Shown here: positions 5,915 to 9,791 of the stretch, piece by piece
Position numbering within the stretch: the stretch's first letter is position 1
Layout: each line of letters opens with the position of its first letter
Assembly: GCA_016763255.1 (NCBI GenBank)
Contig: JAESUA010000258.1
Coordinates: 1-9,791 of the forward strand
From: Magnetovibrio sp.
GTDB lineage: Bacteria; Pseudomonadota; Alphaproteobacteria; Rhodospirillales; Magnetovibrionaceae
Reading direction: 5' to 3'
DNA: 9,791 nt
Position numbers and translations under genes: made by a program
Notes under the pieces: model-generated
The model's database searches: none
Told to the model about the DNA's origin: nothing
What the model saw: the letters and a program-made list of their open reading frames with translations, nothing else

Positions 5915-6229
5915 GTGAGCGCAAATTTTGGAGACGATTTGGGAGAACATGTTACGCCGCTCAATCAGCTGTTTGGGCTGTGCAGTGCGGGTAATCAGGA
6001 CACGGAATTTCTGCCGGAACGTCGTTCGTTGAGGATTCACGGGCATTCCACCACCATTCGGTTGGAGCGCGCATTTTGGAATGTGCTCGAAGAGCTCGCG
6101 GCCTCCGAAGATATGACCGTGGCCAGCCTCGTGACCAAAATTTATGACCATTGCCAATTCGCCAATCAAAAAAATCTGGCTTCGTGCTTGCGGGTTGTTT
6201 GCCTCAAGTTTATCAATATTGGCCTGTAG
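5915..6229 (+). CDS. Ribbon-helix-helix (RHH_4-type) DNA-binding protein
   Basis: A 104-residue protein whose C-terminal two-thirds fit the RHH_4 family: RSLRIHGHSTTIRLERAFWN (37-56) supplies the beta ribbon and first helix, and VLEELAASEDMTVASLVTKI (57-76) the helical core. NLASCLRVVCLKFI is the end helix typical of this family. RHH proteins act as dimers that bind short direct or inverted repeats. The first 36 residues are unlike the family core and are unassigned. The start is GTG at 5915, since an in-frame TAG lies only 6 bases upstream (5909-5911) and no earlier start exists; the ribosome binding site is weak (GGACGG). Its position between the haem protein and tusA makes it a candidate local regulator, possibly of the repeats at 4293-4344, which is inference. 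Confidence 0.8.
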   Translation: MSANFGDDLGEHVTPLNQLFGLCSAGNQDTEFLPERRSLRIHGHSTTIRLERAFWNVLEELAASEDMTVASLVTKIYDHCQFANQKNLASCLRVVCLKFINIGL

Positions 6230-6230
6230 A

Positions 6231-6259
6231 ATTACATTATTGAATTCGTATGTTATAGA
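6231..6259 (+). promoter_or_regulatory. Possible extended -10 promoter for tusA
   Basis: TATAGA (6254-6259) is preceded by TGT, an extended -10 element, and by ATTACA 17 bases upstream (6231-6236, 4 of 6 matches to TTGACA). It lies directly after the RHH stop codon and about 60 bases before the tusA ATG, so tusA may have its own promoter besides readthrough. Confidence 0.35.
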
Positions 6260-6315
6260 TCCTGTATGGATTTATCGCTTTAACCACCACCTCTAAGACA
6301 AGAGAGACTCAACCC

Positions 6316-6540
6316 ATGGCTACCCAAACTCTTGACACAAAAGGCATGAATTGCCCGCTTCCGATCCTCAAAACCAAAAAAGCTATTAAAGGTTTGGCAA
6401 CGGGTGAAACCCTCGAGGTTCTGTCCACCGATCCGGGTTCCGTGAAAGACATGGAAGCATTTTGCAAGTCTACCGGCAATAAACTGCTCAGCAGTGCGGA
6501 AGACGGCGGTGTTTACACCTATGAAATCCAAAAGTCTTAA
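6316..6540 (+). CDS. tusA: TusA, sulfur-carrier protein
   Basis: TusA is a small cytoplasmic carrier that accepts sulfane sulfur as a persulfide and passes it to DsrE-type proteins, Hdr-like complexes or tRNA thiolation. The 74-residue protein has the signature MNCPLPILKTKKAI with the carrier C13 in the CPxP motif, and DPGS (39-42) followed by the helix KDMEAFCKSTG. The length is normal and C50 is a second cysteine. The ATG has a GAGAGA ribosome binding site about 8 bases upstream. It is in the same orientation as the DsrE gene and divergent from the YeeE/YedE permease, a gene set that often goes together for sulfane-sulfur uptake and relay. Confidence 0.97.
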   Translation: MATQTLDTKGMNCPLPILKTKKAIKGLATGETLEVLSTDPGSVKDMEAFCKSTGNKLLSSAEDGGVYTYEIQKS

Positions 6541-6603
6541 GTATATCTTTTCGTTGAAGAAAGCGGCCGTATTTTTAAATACTTTCATTTTCTGATATGT
6601 TTC

Positions 6604-6638
6604 CAGTCCCGGGGTGGCTTGATGCTGCTCCGGGACTG
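6604..6638 (+). terminator. Likely terminator after tusA
   Basis: A perfect 9-bp stem CAGTCCCGG/CCGGGACTG (6604-6612 with 6630-6638) has a 17-base loop, and ATTCTTT follows. The T tract is weak, so this is a moderate intrinsic terminator or attenuator. It lies 63 bases after the tusA stop and just before the SoxS-like gene. Confidence 0.55.
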
Positions 6639-6667
6639 ATTCTTTGGACATAGATTGGGCCTTTTTT

Positions 6668-7084
6668 ATGAACAAGTTGATGGGCGTTTTGCTCTGGGTG
6701 GGGCTGGGTGTGCCATTTGGTCCGTTAAACGCGGCTGAATTGGTATATTTCGGATCCGCTGCATGCCCCATTTGCGACACTTGGGAACATGAAGTGGGCG
6801 AAATTTATCCCAAAACGGATGAGTCTAAAGTTTTACCATTACGCCATCATGACGTGCATGATGACCGCCCCGATGATTTGGCTTTTATCAAAGGCGTGGT
6901 CTTTACGCCGACTTTTGTGGCCATCGAAGAGGGTCGTGAAGTGGGGCGTATCATTGGCTATATGGGAGATTTTTTCTTTTGGGAACAGGTCGGCGGTTTG
7001 ATCAAAAAACTTAAGGCAAGTCAAGCGCAACGCCAGACGGCGTGTTCTCAAATTGGCACGGAAAGTTCAGCCGCACAGTGCTGA
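6668..7084 (+). CDS. soxS: SoxS-like periplasmic thioredoxin
   Basis: This resembles SoxS of Paracoccus, a periplasmic thiol-disulfide protein that restores active SoxYZ by reducing its cysteine. The 138-residue form has a Sec signal (MNKLMGVLLWVGLGVPFG, cleavage near NAA at 21-23) and a thioredoxin fold. The active site is CPIC (33-36), followed by DTWEHEVGEIYPKTDESK. The cis-proline loop is FTPTFV (79-84, P81), and REVGRIIGYMGDFFFWEQVG (90-109) is the matching C-terminal block. I chose the ATG at 6668; a TTG at 6644 in the same frame would add 8 residues, and neither start has a clear ribosome binding site. The odd parts are an His/Asp-rich loop (RHHDVHDDRPDD, 59-70) and a tail with C126 and the terminal C138 that the core fold does not need. 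A generic DsbE-like role is the alternative. Confidence 0.78.
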   Translation: MNKLMGVLLWVGLGVPFGPLNAAELVYFGSAACPICDTWEHEVGEIYPKTDESKVLPLRHHDVHDDRPDDLAFIKGVVFTPTFVAIEEGREVGRIIGYMGDFFFWEQVGGLIKKLKASQAQRQTACSQIGTESSAAQC

Positions 7085-7177
7085 TTTACACTTTTTTTGA
7101 AGGCAAAAATCATTTAAGTGCATTTTTGTCGGATGGCGTCGTTTTCTTTGCTTGCATTTATGTATGAGCAGGGAAAG

Positions 7178-7195
7178 AATGATACTGGAATCATT
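7178..7195. promoter_or_regulatory. Inverted repeat AATGAT-N6-ATCATT upstream of the c-di-GMP gene
   Basis: Perfect 6-base arms (7178-7183 and 7190-7195) lie 44 bases before the start of the PAS-GGDEF-EAL gene. Short and possibly chance, but placed where an operator would be. Confidence 0.3.
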
Positions 7196-7235
7196 GATGA
7201 TTTGCCGTCCAATCGGGGGGCTCGGCAAAGGTTGA
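7179..7235 (+). CDS. Possible 18-codon upstream ORF before the PAS-GGDEF-EAL gene
   Basis: ATG at 7179 is preceded by AGGG five bases upstream, a reasonable ribosome binding site. The frame codes for 18 residues (MILESLMICRPIGGLGKG) and stops at TGA 7233-7235, three bases before the next ATG. It is in the same phase as the large gene, so it could be a leader peptide affecting its translation, or an N-terminal extension interrupted by a stop. Too short to be confident. Confidence 0.25.
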   Translation: MILESLMICRPIGGLGKG

Positions 7236-7238
7236 GGG

Positions 7239-9791
7239 ATGTCTCCAAAAGTAGATAAATCCGCAAAACGCGGTCAAAAGGCACACACGTCGTCTTCAAA
7301 ACAAAGTATCGCTGTTGAAGTGGCGCACGGTGAGGGGGGGCGTGTGGACTGGGCACGAAGCCTGTTTGACACCTTGCAAAATGATCTGGCCGTCTATTTA
7401 AACGATGGCCTCATCGTCGACATCTCAAAAAGTGGCCTTGTCATGTTGGGGGTGGATACCTTCGCTGAGGTGCAAGGCCTGCATTTTGCAGATTTCATCA
7501 ACCGTGACCACTTGGCAAGTGCATTACCCGTATTATCAGGCAAGACCGAGCATGGACTCGAAGTCATGGTTAATTTGCTGCCGCGTGACAGCGATGAACC
7601 GCTTGAGGTTGCATTAAGTTCGGTTCTTTTGGATGCAGAAACGCACGGCTTGGCTTTGCGGGCGCGACGCCTGAAGACCGTCGCGCAAAAACGGTCTAGC
7701 GATATGCTGGGCAGCAACCTTTATCGCAATCTGTTTGAAACATCGCAGGCGATGATCTGTGTGCTTGACCGTGACGGCTACTTGCTGTTGGTCAACGAAG
7801 CGGGCTGGCGCATCTTAGGCTACGAAAATGCCGCGGGGCTAGCCGGTCGACCGTTCCTACACATTGTGCATCCCGATTATCACGCTGTGATCTCAGAGGG
7901 CTTGGAGCTGTTCGCTTCTGAAACCGAACCTTTACCGTTGAAATTTTTGCGCGCCGATGCCGACGTAATTGATGTTGAGGTCAAGTTCACGACCATCGGC
8001 GATGGTCAATTCATGCTCGAAGCGCGCGACATCACCGAGCGCACCCGCACGGCAGAAGTTTTGCAAGAACGTGAACAACGCCTGCGCGGTATCTTGGATA
8101 CAGTGGCCGATGCGATCATCACCATCGATGCCAAAGGTAAGGTGGTGGCCTTCAACAAGGCGGCGGAATTTATTTATGGTTACGAAGCCCGCGAGGTGAT
8201 CGGCAGTAACATCTCCATGTTGATCTCGGGGCAGCACGCCAGCAACCACGATGCCTATTTGGCCAACTACGAAAAGACCGGCATCAAAAAAATTATTGGT
8301 GTCACCGGGCGTGAACAAAAGGGCGTGCGCAAAAACGGCGAAGAATTCCCGTTAGAAATTGCCGTCACCGAATTGCGCCATGGCACCAATCGGTTGTTCA
8401 CCGGCGTGGTGCGCGACATCACCGAACGCAAACAGGCTGAAGAGCAAATTCGCCGTCATCATGATGAATTGGAAATGCGGGTTGACGAGCGCACCCGCGA
8501 GTTGACCCAGGAAATTCTTGAACGCCAACATGCCGAAGATAAGTTGCGTTTGGCCGGTGAGGTGATCGAAGCCCTCACCGAAGGTGTGGTGATCATCAAC
8601 CCCGACTTCCGCATCAGTTCCATCAATCCGGCCTATATCGACATCTCAGGCTATGGCGTTGAAGAAGTGATCGGCAATTACCCCATCAACCACACCGCAC
8701 TGAGCCAAGACGGCGCCATGTTTGATGATATGTGGGCCGGCCTCGAGGCACGGGGACGGTGGGAAGGTGAGTTCTGGAACCTGCGCAAAAATGGTGAAGA
8801 ATACGCCGAACGCTTGTCGGTGACCGCCATCACCAATAGCGCTGGCGACGTGATGCAATTTGCCGCGATCATTTCCGATATCACCAAGCGCAAGCAGGAT
8901 GAAGAACGCATTCTCTATCAGGCCAACTACGACAGCCTGACGGGCTTACCCAATCGCTCGCTGTTTTTGGACCGTCTGGGTCAAGCGATCAACAATATGC
9001 AGCGTTCCCATAAGAACCTTGGCCTTTTGTTCATCGACTTGGATGGGTTCAAGTTGGTCAATGACACCTTGGGTCATGATGTGGGTGATATGTTGCTGAA
9101 AGAAGCGGCCAAGCGCCTGGGCACCTGCGTGCGCACCGGTGATACCGTGGCCCGTTTGGGCGGTGATGAATTCACCATCATCATGCCCAATTTAGACGAT
9201 CCCAAAAATGCACCGCTGGTGGCGCAACGTGTTTTGGACTGCCTGGGGCGGGTTTTTTTACTGGGTGGTCATGAAGCCTTCATTTCCGGTTCCATCGGTA
9301 TTGCCATCTATCCGGATGATGCCAATGACGCACAAGAACTTTTGAAAAATGCCGATGCCGCCATGTATCGGGCCAAGGAAGAAGGCAAAGCAAACTATCA
9401 ATTCTTCACCGCCGACATGAACGAGCAGGTGAAGGAACGCTTGGTGCTTAAGAACGGTTTGTCCAGGGCACTGGATAACGATGAATTTCATCTGCTCTAT
9501 CAACCCAAATTGGACATTAAATCCAACCGTGTGACCGGGGCAGAGGCCTTGATGCGTTGGCAAAGCCCGGACATTGGCTTGGTCAGCCCGGTTAAATTTA
9601 TTCCCATCTTGGAAGAAACGGGCATGGTGCTTGAGGTTGGCGAATGGGCCATCTACACCGCATGCCGCCAACACGTGGACTGGATTAAGGCGGGGTTGCC
9701 GCCCATTAAGGTGGCGGTGAACCTATCGGCTCGTCAATTGCGAGAGCCATCTTTCGTCGGTATTGTGAAGTCGGCTTTGAAAAAATACGAC
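7239..9791 (+). CDS. Multi-PAS GGDEF-EAL cyclic-di-GMP signalling protein (C-terminus outside the window)
   Basis: The frame is open for 851 codons to the window edge. No transmembrane segment or signal peptide is seen, so it is cytoplasmic. After a basic N-terminus come four PAS-like domains: about 38-140 (weakest match), 160-275 (NLYRNLFETSQAMICVLDRDG), 281-395 (RLRGILDTVADAIITID, ending VVRDITERKQAEEQ) and 437-555 (RLAGEVIEALTEGVVIIN, ending IISDITKRKQDEER). A coiled coil at about 396-436 precedes the fourth. The GGDEF domain starts near YDSLTGLPNR (564) with an intact active site GGDEF (641-645) and inhibitory site RTGD (632-635), so it should make c-di-GMP with product inhibition. The EAL domain has GAEALMRW (E769) and NLSARQL (N828); the remaining phosphodiesterase residues lie beyond base 9791. 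AAAGG lies 7 bases before the ATG. It follows the sulfur genes on the same strand, but a functional link is only suggested by position. Confidence 0.95.
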   Translation, partial: MSPKVDKSAKRGQKAHTSSSKQSIAVEVAHGEGGRVDWARSLFDTLQNDLAVYLNDGLIVDISKSGLVMLGVDTFAEVQGLHFADFINRDHLASALPVLSGKTEHGLEVMVNLLPRDSDEPLEVALSSVLLDAETHGLALRARRLKTVAQKRSSDMLGSNLYRNLFETSQAMICVLDRDGYLLLVNEAGWRILGYENAAGLAGRPFLHIVHPDYHAVISEGLELFASETEPLPLKFLRADADVIDVEVKFTTIGDGQFMLEARDITERTRTAEVLQEREQRLRGILDTVADAIITIDAKGKVVAFNKAAEFIYGYEAREVIGSNISMLISGQHASNHDAYLANYEKTGIKKIIGVTGREQKGVRKNGEEFPLEIAVTELRHGTNRLFTGVVRDITERKQAEEQIRRHHDELEMRVDERTRELTQEILERQHAEDKLRLAGEVIEALTEGVVIINPDFRISSINPAYIDISGYGVEEVIGNYPINHTALSQDGAMFDDMWAGLEARGRWEGEFWNLRKNGEEYAERLSVTAITNSAGDVMQFAAIISDITKRKQDEERILYQANYDSLTGLPNRSLFLDRLGQAINNMQRSHKNLGLLFIDLDGFKLVNDTLGHDVGDMLLKEAAKRLGTCVRTGDTVARLGGDEFTIIMPNLDDPKNAPLVAQRVLDCLGRVFLLGGHEAFISGSIGIAIYPDDANDAQELLKNADAAMYRAKEEGKANYQFFTADMNEQVKERLVLKNGLSRALDNDEFHLLYQPKLDIKSNRVTGAEALMRWQSPDIGLVSPVKFIPILEETGMVLEVGEWAIYTACRQHVDWIKAGLPPIKVAVNLSARQLREPSFVGIVKSALKKYD

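Noticed and set aside
6280..6780. 166-codon minus-strand frame opposite tusA and the SoxS-like gene
   Set aside because: It spans two convincing plus-strand genes and the hairpin between them, with no recognisable features of its own.
7184..7211. Possible sigma-54 promoter (TGG...TTGC) before the c-di-GMP gene
   Set aside because: The GG and GC elements are about 15 bases apart instead of the required 10.
64..9791. CRISPR arrays, tRNA/rRNA genes and insertion sequences
   Set aside because: No regularly spaced repeats, RNA-gene signatures, transposase-like proteins or terminal inverted repeats were seen.

Overview
The window is a sulfur-oxidation locus from what looks like an alphaproteobacterium of moderate GC content. 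The evidence is the soxXYZA + soxB arrangement with a di-haem-type SoxA, an RHH_4-type ribbon-helix-helix protein (a family largely found in Alphaproteobacteria), a SoxS-like thioredoxin and a long PAS/GGDEF/EAL protein. A marine or aquatic Rhodospirillales-like host is plausible, but the genus cannot be fixed from the sequence alone.

Layout. Positions 1-4169 are read on the minus strand. In transcription order they hold a YeeE/YedE sulfur transporter (4169-3051) with its own strong terminator, a 329-base control region, then soxX, soxY, soxZ and soxA (2663-454). A second terminator-like hairpin (439-405) follows, and then soxB, of which only the first 113 codons are inside the window. Positions 4573-9791 are read on the plus strand: a possible 28-residue small ORF overlapping the start of a DsrE-family sulfurtransferase gene, a periplasmic DUF3365 (Tll0287-like) haem c protein, a ribbon-helix-helix regulator, tusA, a SoxS-like periplasmic thioredoxin, and a 4xPAS-GGDEF-EAL protein that runs off the right edge. 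The two arms diverge from an AT-rich 486-base intergenic region (4170-4655) that carries a 20-base near-perfect direct repeat and two inverted repeats.

How the parts could work together (known families, inferred linkage). SoxAX attaches thiosulfate oxidatively to the C-terminal cysteine of SoxY in SoxYZ, and SoxB releases sulfate. SoxS-type thioredoxins keep SoxYZ in its active reduced state. No SoxCD is visible, so whether the sulfane sulfur is oxidised by SoxCD or handled another way cannot be settled here. The YeeE-family permease together with cytoplasmic TusA and DsrE suggests import and thiol-relay of sulfane sulfur or thiosulfate. The RHH protein, the haem c DUF3365 protein and the c-di-GMP enzyme are candidate regulatory or sensory additions. 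The most notable unexplained elements are the twin operator-like repeats, the GTGA-overlapping small ORF, a lipobox in SoxA, a terminator between soxA and soxB, and the haem protein embedded in a sulfur-relay operon.
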